Positions 49,201 to 56,809 of a stretch of DNA of 64,000 nucleotides are shown piece after piece. This DNA is from Capra hircus (taxonomy: Eukaryota; Chordata; Mammalia; Artiodactyla; Bovidae): NCBI RefSeq assembly GCF_001704415.2, contig NC_030814.1, positions 70,797,121 to 70,861,120 of the forward strand, given 5' to 3'. The first letter of the stretch is position 1, and each line of letters opens with the position of its first letter. Below the pieces are notes generated by a model. The model was not told the DNA's origin and did no database searches. It saw nothing but the letters and a program-made list of their open reading frames with translations. The translations under genes and the position numbers were made by a program.

Positions 49201-50861
49201 AGACCTTATTTGAATACCATCAATATTCAGTCTATACATTTAGTGGCCAAATGATGTATCACATGAAACATTTTCAGTTTTTTCTCTCCTCTCCAGGATG
49301 GAAGAACAGTTATAAAACCACAAAGTCAACTCAAACACAAGGTCATTCATTTCAGGAACTGATAATGAAAAGATCCAAAAGGAATGGACCCTGGGACTTC
49401 AAATCAGAAAAACCCTGCAGATATGAAGGCAGATTAGAGAAAAAGCAGGAGAAAAAAGAAAGTGTACAGATAGTTTCAGTCACTCACAAGAAAATCCTCA
49501 CTATAGAGAGAAAACATAAAAATACTCAATTTGGGCAAAACTTGAGCCCAAAGTCAGTCTTTTTTAGGCAACAGGTGATCCCAAGAGAAAAAGCCCCACC
49601 AAAATGTGAAATACAAGGAAACAGCTTCAAACAAAATTTCAGTTTATTTAATCAACAAAAAACCAACACAGCTGGGAAACGTTATAAATGTAGTATGTGT
49701 GAGAAAACTTTCATAAATACTTCATCCCTTCGTAAACATGAAAAAAACCACAGTGGAGAGAAATTATTTAAATGTAAAGACTGTTCAAAAGCCTTTAATC
49801 AAAGTTCAGCACTTATTCAACATCAAATAACTCATACTGGAGAGAAACCCTATATATGTAAAGAATGTGGGAAAGCCTTCACTCTCAGTACATCCCTTTA
49901 TAAACACTTAAGAACACATACTGTGGAGAAATCCTATAGGTGTAAAGAATGTGGTAAATCCTTCAGCAGAAGATCAGGCCTTTTTATACATCAAAAAATC
50001 CATGCTGGAGAAAACCCCTATAAATATAATCCAGGTAGGAAAGCATCTAGTTGCAGTACATCCCTTCCTGGATGTCAGAGAATTCATTCCAGAAAAAAGT
50101 CCTACTTATGTAATGAATGTGGTAATACCTTTAAGTCTAGTTCATCCCTTCGTTATCATCAGAGAATTCACACAGGAGAGAAACCTTTTAAATGTAGTGA
50201 GTGTGGGAGAGCCTTCAGTCAGAGTGCATCTCTTATTCAACATGAAAGAATTCACACTGGAGAAAAGCCTTACAGATGTAATGAATGTGGAAAAGGCTTC
50301 ACTTCTATTTCACGACTTAATAGACACCGAATAATTCATACTGGTGAGAAGTTTTATAATTGTAATGAATGTGGTAAAGCCTTAAGTTCCCACTCAACAC
50401 TTATTATTCATGAAAGAATTCATACTGGAGAGAAACCATGTAAATGTAAAGTGTGTGGGAAAGCCTTCAGACAAAGTTCAGCTCTCATTCAACATCAGAG
50501 AATGCACACTGGAGAAAGACCCTATAAATGCAATGAGTGTGGAAAAACATTCAGATGTAACTCATCCCTTAGTAATCATCAGAGAATTCACACTGGAGAG
50601 AAACCATATCGATGTGAAGAATGTGGGATATCTTTTGGCCAAAGTTCAGCTCTTATTCAACATCGGCGGATTCATACAGGAGAGAAACCCTTCAAATGTA
50701 ATACATGTGGGAAAACTTTTAGACAAAGCTCATCACGTATTGCCCATCAGAGAATTCATACTGGAGAGAAACCCTATGAATGTAATACATGCGGGAAACT
50801 TTTCAATCACAGGTCATCTCTTACTAATCATTATAAAATTCATATTGAAGAGAACCCCTAG
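28868..50861 (+). CDS. ZNF354A: ZNF354A (Kid-1/TCF17), KRAB C2H2 zinc-finger repressor, whole spliced CDS
   Basis: Nuclear DNA-binding repressor: the KRAB box recruits TRIM28/KAP1 and the finger array reads DNA (family knowledge). Coding exons are 28868-28900, 33945-34071, 35023-35118 and 49297-50861. Every junction has GT/AG, with phases 0, 1 and 1, and together they give 1,821 nt, i.e. 606 residues plus stop. Layout: short N-terminus 1-11 (MATEQREARSQ), KRAB-A 12-53, KRAB-B 54-86, spacer 87-214, fingers 215-601. Assignment to ZNF354A rests on recalled similarity to the human protein of about 605 residues: N-terminus, spacer and a 4+9 finger split described for rat Kid-1. ZNF354B and C are close relatives, so the family is surer than the letter. 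Human ZNF354A is linked to kidney development and ischaemia. No frameshift or stop interrupts the reading frame. The introns carry many ruminant repeats but none hits a splice site. Confidence 0.86.
28901..29689. other. first coding intron, unassigned part
   Basis: Contains a near-perfect tandem repeat of CAGGATTTGGCAAAAGAACT (about 28987-29035). Otherwise no feature. Confidence 0.4.
29690..30200 (+). mobile_element. MIR SINE split by BOV-A2
   Basis: CTCAGTTTCTTCACCTGTGA plus the GCACCAGGCACATAATAGAT tail flank the BOV-A2 at 29884-30157, which entered near the MIR 3' end. Confidence 0.65.
29884..30157 (+). mobile_element. BOV-A2 SINE inside a MIR
   Basis: Dimeric BovA units ending in TTAGCAGCAGCTGCAG. 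The flanking duplication ATGTGATGGTTG is at 29872-29883 and 30158-30169. It lies in the intron between the start-codon exon and KRAB-A. Confidence 0.9.
30295..30430 (-). mobile_element. MIR SINE
   Basis: ATTACCCCCATTTGACA, GAGGCTCAACAAAGTCAGG and AAACCCAGGTTCT read as reversed MIR. Confidence 0.55.
30734..31005 (-). mobile_element. BOV-A2 SINE
   Basis: Complete dimer, reverse orientation, flanked by TACTGCATGG (30724-30733) and TATTGCATGG (31006-31015), one mismatch. Confidence 0.88.
31628..31773 (-). mobile_element. BovB LINE fragment from upstream of RT
   Basis: Reversed, it encodes the pre-RT linker with TEV-type and KKKKCKKAKWLSEEALQ-like text. This small internal piece lacks both ends and lies in the intron before KRAB-A. 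Confidence 0.7.
31785..31990 (-). mobile_element. L1-BT 3' tip plus older repeat
   Basis: TTTTACTTTATTTTACTTTAC then AATACTGTATTGGTTTTGCC is the reversed L1-BT 3' end (to about 31875). The following TTTACCACTTTAACCATTTTT belongs to an older L1-related repeat. Confidence 0.6.
32030..33175 (+). mobile_element. MIR SINE split by an LTR-like repeat
   Basis: The left part (32030-32118, CCACTGACCAGCTGTGATATT) and the right part (33000-33175, TTTCTCATGTGTAAAATGGAG) read as one MIR interrupted at about 32119-32994. Confidence 0.55.
32119..32994 (+). mobile_element. LTR-like repeat, copy 2
   Basis: About 0.88 kb sharing ordered landmarks with 23415-24248: AATCAATCATGCCTATG, GTAAGTAAA..TGTTTTCCTGAG, TTCTGTGAGC, AATTTATAGCCAGTC and GACACCCAGCTGGTGT. 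I recall related mammalian LTRs but cannot name the family. TTGTGACTTG flanks it (32109-32118, 32995-33004). Confidence 0.55.
33492..33760 (-). mobile_element. BOV-A2 SINE just upstream of the KRAB-A exon
   Basis: Complete dimer flanked by TACTTCACG (33483-33491) and TACTTCATG (33761-33769). It lies only about 180 bp before the KRAB-A acceptor and leaves the splice signal intact. Confidence 0.88.
33945..34071 (+). CDS. ZNF354A: ZNF354A KRAB-A exon
   Basis: This 127-nt exon has the canonical KRAB-A size. It lies between GTCTCTGCAG (acceptor ending 33944) and G|GTAAGG (donor from 34072), starting in phase 0 and ending in phase 1. It encodes residues 12-53: VSVTFEDVAVLFTRDEW, then RKLAPPQRNLYQ, then DVMLENYSNLVSL. 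The DV at 18-19, the W at 28 and the MLE at 43-45, which the family needs for TRIM28 binding, are all present. Position 40 is Q where most KRAB boxes have R (LYRDVMLENY). The domain looks competent for repression. Confidence 0.93.
34072..35022 (+). other. intron between KRAB-A and KRAB-B
   Basis: The intron holds a long poly-T run (about 34178-34206), an old interspersed repeat at about 34455-34640 (AAAGGGCCAGGGAGTAAGTA, then a GGGCCATAT motif; a MER-type element I cannot name) and otherwise unremarkable AT-rich sequence. Confidence 0.5.
35023..35118 (+). CDS. ZNF354A: ZNF354A KRAB-B exon
   Basis: A 96-nt exon, the usual KRAB-B length, between GAGCAG (acceptor ending 35022) and TAG|GTGAGT (donor from 35119), phase 1 at both ends. 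It encodes residues 54-86: LLFPKPKVISLLQQGEDPW, then KVEKENLGGSSLG. The PKP..ISLL..GE.PW pattern is the classic B box, which strengthens KRAB-A repression. Its phase lets it be skipped without a frameshift, so an A-only isoform is possible but unproven. Confidence 0.92.
35119..37245. other. start of the 14.2-kb intron, old repeat-derived
   Basis: Reads like the old mammalian repeat with words such as GGGGCCACACTATGAAG and GGACATGATGAAAAGTGAC; I cannot name it. No exon is predicted here. Confidence 0.35.
37254..37532 (-). mobile_element. BOV-A2 SINE with (CTG)n tail
   Basis: Dimer in reverse orientation with about nine CTG units at 37257-37284 and the duplication CCTAGGAT at 37246-37253 and 37533-37540. 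Large KRAB-B intron. Confidence 0.85.
37796..38312 (-). mobile_element. BovB LINE 3' fragment
   Basis: Starts TTCAGCCACTCAGTCGTG and continues reversed to CAGGGAGCAGTCTC; frameshifted. Large KRAB-B intron. Confidence 0.88.
38780..39350 (+). mobile_element. L2 LINE 3' end
   Basis: CCTCAGGGCCTCTGCACTTGC, TTTCTGCTCAGTTGGCAC and TCCTCAGTACCTAAAGTAGTG are L2 landmarks. Confidence 0.65.
39351..41187. other. intron stretch, old interspersed repeat
   Basis: Words such as CATTCACTGAGATAGTGGTGC and GGCATGTTGAATTTGAG, GGACTCAGCTCTGTGGAACTCC are typical of a common old mammalian repeat whose name I cannot assign. The open frames are short. Confidence 0.35.
41188..41387 (+). mobile_element. Bov-tA SINE, diverged
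   Basis: Recognisable from AGTAAAGAACCCAGCTGCCA through the BovA body to TTACTTAGCACACACACACG; the head lacks its first bases and several positions are mutated. Confidence 0.8.
41660..41783 (-). mobile_element. Bov-tA SINE fragment, diverged
   Basis: A reverse-orientation BovA body (CATGGACTGCAGACCACCAT.. to CTCCAGGGGATCTC) whose tRNA head has been lost. Confidence 0.7.
41850..42240 (+). mobile_element. L2-like LINE 3' end
   Basis: GTGAACTCCTTCAAGAAG and TAGCATAGAGCCTAACATATTG are L2-tail-like; the match is weak. Confidence 0.45.
42360..42498 (+). mobile_element. monomeric BOV-A SINE
   Basis: A single BovA unit ending (AGC)n, flanked by AATAGTCACT at 42350-42359 and 42499-42508. It is 5'-truncated relative to the dimer. 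Confidence 0.88.
42509..43539. other. intron stretch, unassigned
   Basis: Partly the same old repeat type as at 39351-41187 (TGATGACTGACTAGGCATGG). Nothing coding recognised. Confidence 0.3.
43540..44045 (+). mobile_element. L2 LINE 3' end with (AC)n
   Basis: TTGCCTAGGAAGCTCTTGC, GTATAAGCTCCTTAAAGACTG and GCCCATAGTAGGCACTTAATA fit L2. An (AC)n microsatellite (about 43912-43945) expanded inside it. Confidence 0.65.
43912..43946. repeat. (AC)n microsatellite
   Basis: CACACACACAAAC then twelve AC units, inside an L2 fragment. Confidence 0.85.
44046..44357. other. intron stretch, old repeat interrupted by BovB
   Basis: GCAGCATGGTAAAATGTGAATTTT then AAAAGATTACTCTG looks like the same old repeat, cut by the BovB at 44358. 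Confidence 0.3.
44358..45933 (+). mobile_element. BovB LINE, near-complete RT but mutated
   Basis: Covers the linker (ITHLEPDILE), RT with FDCVDHNKLW and GCILSPCLFNLY, and the C-terminal domain to a CTGAACTGACTG tail. The YADD catalytic box is destroyed (AAATAAACAGATGAC at about 45168). A local duplication repeats GAAAA..CTCA..CAGTGGCCA at 44551-44600. Large KRAB-B intron. Confidence 0.92.
45953..46151 (-). mobile_element. Bov-tA SINE
   Basis: A reverse Bov-tA: a GTTGTTG start, the BovA body and a tRNA-derived head ending at ACTGAGCCACCAG. It follows the 3' end of a BovB copy. Confidence 0.83.
46870..46957 (-). mobile_element. 88-bp L1-BT 3'-end insertion
   Basis: The reversed L1 tail (poly-T, then TTTAAAATCTTTAATTC, ATGCGTTCCCAAACATG) is flanked by GAGAAAGCAATTTTT at 46855-46869 and 46958-46972. 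Confidence 0.82.
47413..47796 (-). mobile_element. BovB LINE 3' end
   Basis: (CAGTT)n tail then the reversed C-terminal domain to AAAGCATCAATTCTT; little diverged. Confidence 0.92.
48130..48172. repeat. (TA)n tract
   Basis: Two short runs of alternating TA separated by CTGATCTTTCT. Confidence 0.75.
48237..48796 (+). mobile_element. L1-BT LINE 3' end, 5'-truncated
   Basis: Covers the last ORF2 codons (TIARTWKQPRCPSTDEW) and 3'UTR (TATGGCTGATTCATATTG) to the AATTAAAAATAA tail. It ends 0.5 kb before the finger exon. Confidence 0.85.
49297..50861 (+). CDS. ZNF354A: ZNF354A terminal exon: spacer and finger array
   Basis: The exon starts after a pyrimidine tract and CCAG ending at 49296; its first two bases complete a Gly codon (residue 86). 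The ATG at 49251 is intronic and is not a start. Residues 87-214 are a lysine-rich spacer without fingers. Residues 215-601 (49683-50843) are fourteen 28-residue units joined mostly by TGEKP linkers. Units 1-4 and 6-14 have complete C-x2-C-x12-H-x3-H sets, making 13 intact fingers; unit 5 is degenerate. The stop TAG is at 50859-50861. Recurrent helices such as QSSALIQH in units 2, 10 and 12 suggest array growth by internal duplication. All fingers sit in one exon, as is normal for KRAB zinc-finger genes. Confidence 0.95.
50019..50087 (+). other. ZNF354A: degenerate zinc finger 5 in ZNF354A
   Basis: Residues 327-349 keep the 28-residue spacing and the terminal QRIH but have lost both cysteines of the first pair (Y-K-Y-N-P-G) and the first histidine (a Cys stands there). 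The unit cannot bind zinc in the normal way. It splits the array into groups of 4 and 9, the arrangement described for Kid-1. The reading frame is intact, so this is a protein feature and not a sequencing break. Confidence 0.9.
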
Positions 50862-51180
50862 GAAGTAATTTGCATGTTTCTGAAACCAAAGCTCACCAGA
50901 ATACATGAGAGTGATATAATAAATGTAATGGATATGAAAAACCTTTCTATAGTTTAGTCCTCATCAGATAATAAGTCCTAAGGACAAACCTATGAAATGC
51001 ATAATTAATAACCTAAAATGAAGAATCCCTGACTGGAGACATTGACTTTGGGCATTTGTAAAATAATTGTTTTCTTTCTACAGCTGTGTAGTCTGTCTGT
51101 CATATGTAATTGTTATAAGCATCTAGGTGATGAGGGGAGGTGTGCACTCAATTTCCCATGGAAATAAATAAAATGTTAAT
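50862..51180 (+). terminator. ZNF354A: ZNF354A 3'UTR and polyadenylation signals
   Basis: After the stop, one AATAAA lies at 50918-50923 and two overlapping AATAAA hexamers lie at 51163-51168 and 51167-51172. The distal pair gives a 3'UTR of about 0.3 kb and is the likelier site. The proximal one would leave a very short 3'UTR. The cleavage position is inferred. Confidence 0.55.
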
Positions 51181-52050
51181 GCTTTTTTAAATAACTGACA
51201 TTGTAATAGCATATAACAGATGTGGTCAAAGAAATTATACTTTTTTTAGAAAAAAGGACCAAATAAAAGATAAAAATAAACTGTAAACTACCTCTCAATT
51301 TCTGGGGTTTGTCCTTTTCCTGACTTGCTGTCAAATTTTGTGCATGGATTTCATTTAAAAATAGAAATAAAAGTCTGTTCTCTTCTTCCTTTGTTCTTCT
51401 AATAATTGCTATAAACTGCAAATTTTCTACCCAGAATTTTTTCTTTTTTTGCTCTGAATTAATTTATTGTGAAATAATACTTTAGTACTTGCTAAATACT
51501 GTGAGCTGTCATCTTAGGGATATTAAATGGAAAAATAAGCAGTTTTCAAAGCTATTTAAAGTATTTAATACAGTATTGAAAGTTATTAAATGTTTAATAT
51601 ATATGTATTTAATAATATAGATTCTAATTTCACACCAGAAGGGGCTGTCAAAAGTAATTTAATAAATCTAGCATATGTGCCAAAATGTTGAAAGGTACAT
51701 TGATCATGTCATAAAATAGAGGATGTTTTTCCTTCTTGGTGTTCTTTAGTGTCAAAACAATTTCAGGAAAACAAAAGGAATAATTATAAACAACTCAGTG
51801 GTTTGTTTTTCTCCTAGCCTTGGGGCAGGTACTGTATTGCACACTGGAAACTTTAAGAAAAAAGTCACAGGCCTTTAAGAAACTATGAATGAAGTAAAGG
51901 GAATAGAGTTGAGGGACTATCAGATGAGTAAAGCAAATTATGTCAGTGTATACAGGTGTGGTTGTTTTAACAGGCAAATAGATTGTGAAAATATTTTGCA
52001 GTGCAAGAACATTGTAGCAGTTTGGACATGAAGAAAGACTGAACCTAACT
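51181..52050. other. unassigned AT-rich stretch downstream of ZNF354A
   Basis: No gene or clear repeat up to the BovB target duplication. Confidence 0.3.
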
Positions 52051-52061
52051 AAGGAAGCCTG

Positions 52062-53090
52062 CTCACAATAAACTGTGGAAAATTCTGAAAAAGATGGGAA
52101 TGCCAGACCACCTGACCTACCTCTTGAGAAACCTATATGCAGGTCAGGAAGCAACAGTTGGAACTGGACATGGAACAACAGACTGGTTCCAAATAGGAAA
52201 AGGAGTACGTCAAGGCTGTATATTGTCACCCTGCTTATTTAATTTCTATGCAGAGTATATCATGAGAAACGCTGGGCTGGAAGAAGCACAAGCTGGAATC
52301 AAGATTGCCGGGAGAAATATCAATAACCTCAGATACCCAATAACCTCAGATACACCACCCTTATGGCAGAAAGTGAAGAGGAACTAAAAAGCCTCTTGAT
52401 GAAAGTGAAAGAGGAGGATGAAAAAGTTGGCTTAAAACTCCACATTCAGAAAACGAAGATCATGGCATCTGGTCCCATCACTTCATGGCAAATAGATGGG
52501 GAAACAGTGGAAACAGTGTCAGACTTGACTTTGGGGGGCTCCAAAATCACTGCAGATGGTGATGCAGCCATGAAATTAAAAGACACTTACTCCTTGGAAG
52601 GAAAGTTATGACCAACCTAGACAACATGTTATAAAGCAGAGATTACTTTGCCAACAAAGGTCCATCTAGTCAAGGCTATGGTTTTTCCAGTGGTCATGTA
52701 AGGGTGTGAGAGTTGGACTGTGAAGAAAGCTGAGCGCCGAAGAATTGATGCTTTTGAACTGTGGTGTTGGAGAAGACTCTTGAGAGTCCCTTGGACTGCA
52801 AGGAGATCAGTCCTGGGTGTTCATTGGAAAGAATGATGCTAAAGCTGAAACTCCAGTACTTTGGCCACCTCATGCGAAGAGTTGACTCATTAGAAAGACT
52901 CTGATGTTGGGAGGGATTGGGGGCAGGAGGAGAAGGGGACAACAGAGGATGAGATGGCTGGATGGCATCACTTACTCGATGGACATGAGTTTGAGTAAAC
53001 TTCGGGAGTTGGTGATAGACAAGGAGGCCTGGCGTACTGATTCATGGGGTCGCAAAGAGTCGGACACAACTGAGCGACTGAACTGAACTG
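52062..53090 (+). mobile_element. BovB LINE with perfect 11-bp target duplication
   Basis: AAGGAAGCCTG at 52051-52061 recurs at 53091-53101. The element runs from CTCACAATAAACTGTGG in RT to (CTGAA)n. The YADD box is replaced by a local repeat of CAATAACCTCAGATA at about 52320-52352. Confidence 0.93.
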
Positions 53091-53101
53091 AAGGAAGCCT
53101 G

Positions 53102-53920
53102 ATTACATCAGAGAAAGTTTTCCAGAAGCAATGATCCCTGAGTCAGGTTTTGAAAGAATAATAAGAACTATCCAGAGGTTGAGATAAGCTTTCCAAATAA
53201 GAGGAAAGGTAGAGGTGGGTAATACTGTGACATCTCTGGAAATTCAAGTATAAAACTAATGATCAAGAGAATGGCAGATGTTAAAGTCTGAGTAGAAGGC
53301 AAGAGACAAGATAACAAAAGCCCTGTTTGCCATGCAAGGAAGTTTAGATTTTACCCTGAAATTGATAGTTAAAGATGTTAAGCAAGGGACATTGTTTTGG
53401 CAACAGTGTGTAGAGAATGTATCTAGGATTTATTCAAGCTGTGTAGACTGATGCCTAGAAATCTGAGCTATGATAATTCAAGTGATAGATGAATAAGAGT
53501 CCAAATTAAAACAGGAACAGCACATTTGGAGAATAGGATACAATATATTAGAACAAATAAAATGGTGTTCAGAAGCAAATAAATGAGGTTGGTGGGTGAG
53601 AAGAAAGCTAAGATGGCAAATAAGTTTGACAGGTATCCTGTATATAGTGAATATGTCTTGTATGGACTGATTTTGAACTGCATCTTGTGTTGGTCTTTTT
53701 TACATCTCCCTTAATGTAATTAGTTGTATTTTTTTCCCAATAATGAAAATTGAGCAGTTAGAGCTTATTTCTGTTTTAATAATTGGAATTTAAATTACTT
53801 AAATAGCAAAGCTAGCTGAAAATTGTACCTCCACAGAGATCTGAATAATTATAGTCTCTCCTATATTTTTGGCTGAGAAAAGACCAAAGTTGGAGGGGTG
53901 GGGGGTGAGGGTGGGATATG
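53102..53920. other. unassigned stretch, partly old repeat
   Basis: GTTTGCCATGCAAGGAAGTTTAG resembles the old repeat noted at 39351-41187. No coding evidence. Confidence 0.3.
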
Positions 53921-54117
53921 TGCTAAACTTAGTCACATCTGGCTCTTTGCGACCCCATGGATTGTAGTCCACCAGGCTCCTCTGTCCATGGGGATTCTCC
54001 AGACAAGAATACTGGAGTGGGTTGCCATGCCCTCCTTCAGGGGTCTTCCCAGCCCAGGGATCAAACCCAGGTCTCCCACATTACAGGCAGATTCTTTACT
54101 GAGCCACCAGGGAAGCC
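53921..54117 (-). mobile_element. Bov-tA SINE
   Basis: Reverse orientation; the BovA body then the tRNA-like head ending GAGCCACCAGGGAAGCCC. Confidence 0.87.
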
Positions 54118-56509
54118 CTGGGGGTAGGGTGGGAGAAGGTAACTGAGAATTGAAAGTCTTCTTTTCCATGTTAAAAAAAAGCCTTTTTTTGGTCATAGTC
54201 TCAAGTTGTAAGCAAGTAATCACTATTAATTAGAGATTACTTTGGATCAGTACACATCCTCTAAAAATCAGCAGCAGTGGCCGCTGCATCTGACAGTTAG
54301 CAAGCTAATGAGACTCCAGCTTCTGAAAGTCAGCCAATTGTTTACCATCCCATGCCTGTAAACAAGTCAATCAGCAAATGCCTCAGTTCAGTAACTATAT
54401 TTCTGAAAGTATGCCGATCAATAACAGCTTTATTTTAGTGATTACACTAACATAGTTGAAAGACTGTCATTCCATAAACACTCCTGCTTCTGAAAATCCA
54501 CCAATCCTTGGACCAAGCTTCCCAAAACTTTGTATAAAATCAGCTGTGGCTTTCATTGGAGAGGTTGTTCCTTGCAGATACAGCTCTCCTTTGCAGCCAT
54601 ATATGAAGTTCATTTTTTCTGCAGCACATACCAAAGTTCAGTTTATTGATAGGTTGAAACCACTTCAACAGTTTAACCCCAATTTACTGTTACAAATTTA
54701 GCTTTATGAGTGACAAATACATTAATGATGCTATGAGACTATCAAATTCAATGTTTTCAATTTCTGTGCTGTTTGCTAAGATCTATTTTTTATTTGTGTA
54801 TTTGAATCTTGAATGCAAATGGAGATTTGTGATTAACTTTCAGAGCATTGGTTATCTATTAAATGAGGGGAAAAGCCTTTTGAAACATTTTTTGCAGTAT
54901 GAAACTGTTCATTTAATACAAAAAATGACAGAAAGTCAGTTATAAACAAGTATCTACTAACAGCTAAATCTAAGAGATATGTGGTTCTTCAGCTATTAAA
55001 AAAAATTAATTAAATTCATATGAAAATAATCACAGCAGAAGTTGTAAGATTGTCCACATTGTGTATCATCATGATCAACCTTTTCAGCACAGATAACTGG
55101 TCAAACATACCAGGAGTGTTTTCTGATTCTAAAATTGAAAGCAAATTTTAGGTGCCAGGATAAAATGCTACAATAATAAAAAATGCAATAGCTCTGTTTA
55201 CTATTACAGAGATTATTAAATATCTAAAATACCTCATGTTTTTAAAACATAGCCCAAGGTGCAGGTGATCACAATATCAGAAAAAAATTCCCTTTCCTTG
55301 TATGTTTTTCTCATGAAAAAGGCTTGCTTAGAAGGCTGCTGCTCACTTAATGAGTTAATGAGAAGTGTACTGCTTTTCATAGAGATAATACAAAATGCAA
55401 GTTTTGGTGTATACGCAGGAGTGCAAACAATTTAAAGTTGAATCAATGTGTAATGGATTCTATGCAAGGTGTTGGCTATCCTGCGCACAATTCTGCACTT
55501 TTGCATAATTCTGCACAAACAACATCTGACATTCTACTGACCCCAGAGTAATTATTGTGAAATTGTTGCATTACTTGAGCATTTAAACATTTAAGGAGTT
55601 AAAGAGTTTTTGTGATTTTGTTTGCATTTTATAATCTTCAATTTTCCAGCATTCAAAAACTTGTTTGGACTTCCTGATTTAGCTTCTATGCTGTGAACAT
55701 CTTGAAAGTGATCACTCACATCCTTACAACAACAATAAGTTGGACAGGCTGAAAATCATTGACTTTCCTTTTATATTCCTGAAAACTGAGATTGCTGGGC
55801 AAATCGCAACACTGGTATGCAAAATCTGGTATGACAGGCATACCTGTATTCCAGAGAAATACAGATCTGCTTACCTGGAATAGAAACTACAGGAACCATG
55901 AAATGTTAGAAATATTAAATGCTCATTTTGATAAATTGCCAAAGGTTGAATGTGGACTGTCTTGAGAGTGAGAAATTCCTTGGGGGCTACAGTCTTAAGA
56001 GGTCGCCCACATTTCCTCTGCCATTAGATTCAGAAACTCCGATGGATTTGTGTGGTGGTGACCTGAGAAATATTCCCTCAGTGCTCTAAGAGATGAAGGA
56101 TAACCATTGTGAAACACATCTAGAGTTCACCAGAAATGTCTACTCTCCTGGGGAAAAAGAGTTTACCAGAGTCTTATGCTAGCTGAGATAAGGACATTCC
56201 TCCTACTTTAGCCCCATTAACCTTCCTGTCTCACTAAGGAGGGGGAAAAAATAAACATGGAGTTAGGGGTGGGGGGTTATTCAAGGAAAAAGATTAGGAA
56301 TGCTGCAATCAGAGGAGAGAGCACAGGGCAAGGAACTTGGGAGAAAGCTGTACCACTGGATAAATATCTGTCCTAGACAGTCCCACTAAGACAGGTTTAA
56401 TTGGAAAATTATAGACTCCACCACACCCTGACCCCCACCCCAGAACTTGCCATCACACCAGCAACTCTACAGATTACAGCAGAAGGAGCTACAAGATACA
56501 GACTCCTTG
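54118..56509. other. unexplained AT-rich stretch with a possible LTR
   Basis: 54255-54690 has LTR-like composition: repeated CTTCTGAAA(A/G)TC(A/C)(A/G)CCAAT words and TTTGTATAAAATCAGC (TATA-like). The frame at 54706-54945 (79 codons) has no domain I know. The rest is AT-rich without recognised repeats. Confidence 0.35.
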
Positions 56510-56519
56510 AGGAGTGTTC

Positions 56520-56664
56520 TACTGGCAGTGTAGGAGACCTGGCTTCCATCCCTAGGTTGGGAAGATCCCCTGGAGAAGGGAAAGGCTACCCACTCCAGTA
56601 TTCTGGCCTGGAGAATTCTGTATTGCAGAGCTGGACACAGCTGAGCGACTTTCACTTTCACTTC
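56520..56664 (+). mobile_element. Bov-tA SINE, internally shortened
   Basis: Head, body and ..GAGCGACTTTCACTTTCACTT tail are present but internal BovA sequence is missing. AGGAGTGTT occurs on both sides (about 56510-56518 and 56666-56674). Confidence 0.75.
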
Positions 56665-56809
56665 AGGAGTGTTTAGTGTTTTGTCAGTAGTGGAGACAAA
56701 GACAAGGATACCAGAGGAATTTGAAGACTCTGGCACCTATGGTTGCCCAACTCCTAGCCAAGTTAACAGAAATGTGGGATAAAAAACTATGACTGTGTGG
56801 GATTTATCC

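Larger units (their letters stand above)
46152..49296. other. end of the 14.2-kb intron
   Basis: Outside the L1 and BovB pieces listed separately I see only AT-rich intron, ending in the TTTTCAGTTTTTTCTCTCC-type tract and CCAG acceptor (49296). Confidence 0.35.

Noticed and set aside
49251..49296. ATG at 49251 as a start for the finger protein
   Set aside because: It lies in the intron before a good acceptor (49296), and splicing from KRAB-B gives a continuous, family-like protein.
49951..50868. 127- and 152-codon frames overlapping the finger exon
   Set aside because: Shadow frames of the repeated finger sequence; the finger frame carries the family motifs.
54620..54650. CTGCAGCACATACCAAAGTT resembles the U6 snRNA 5' end
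   Set aside because: Only about 15 bases fit and the rest of U6 and its promoter are missing.
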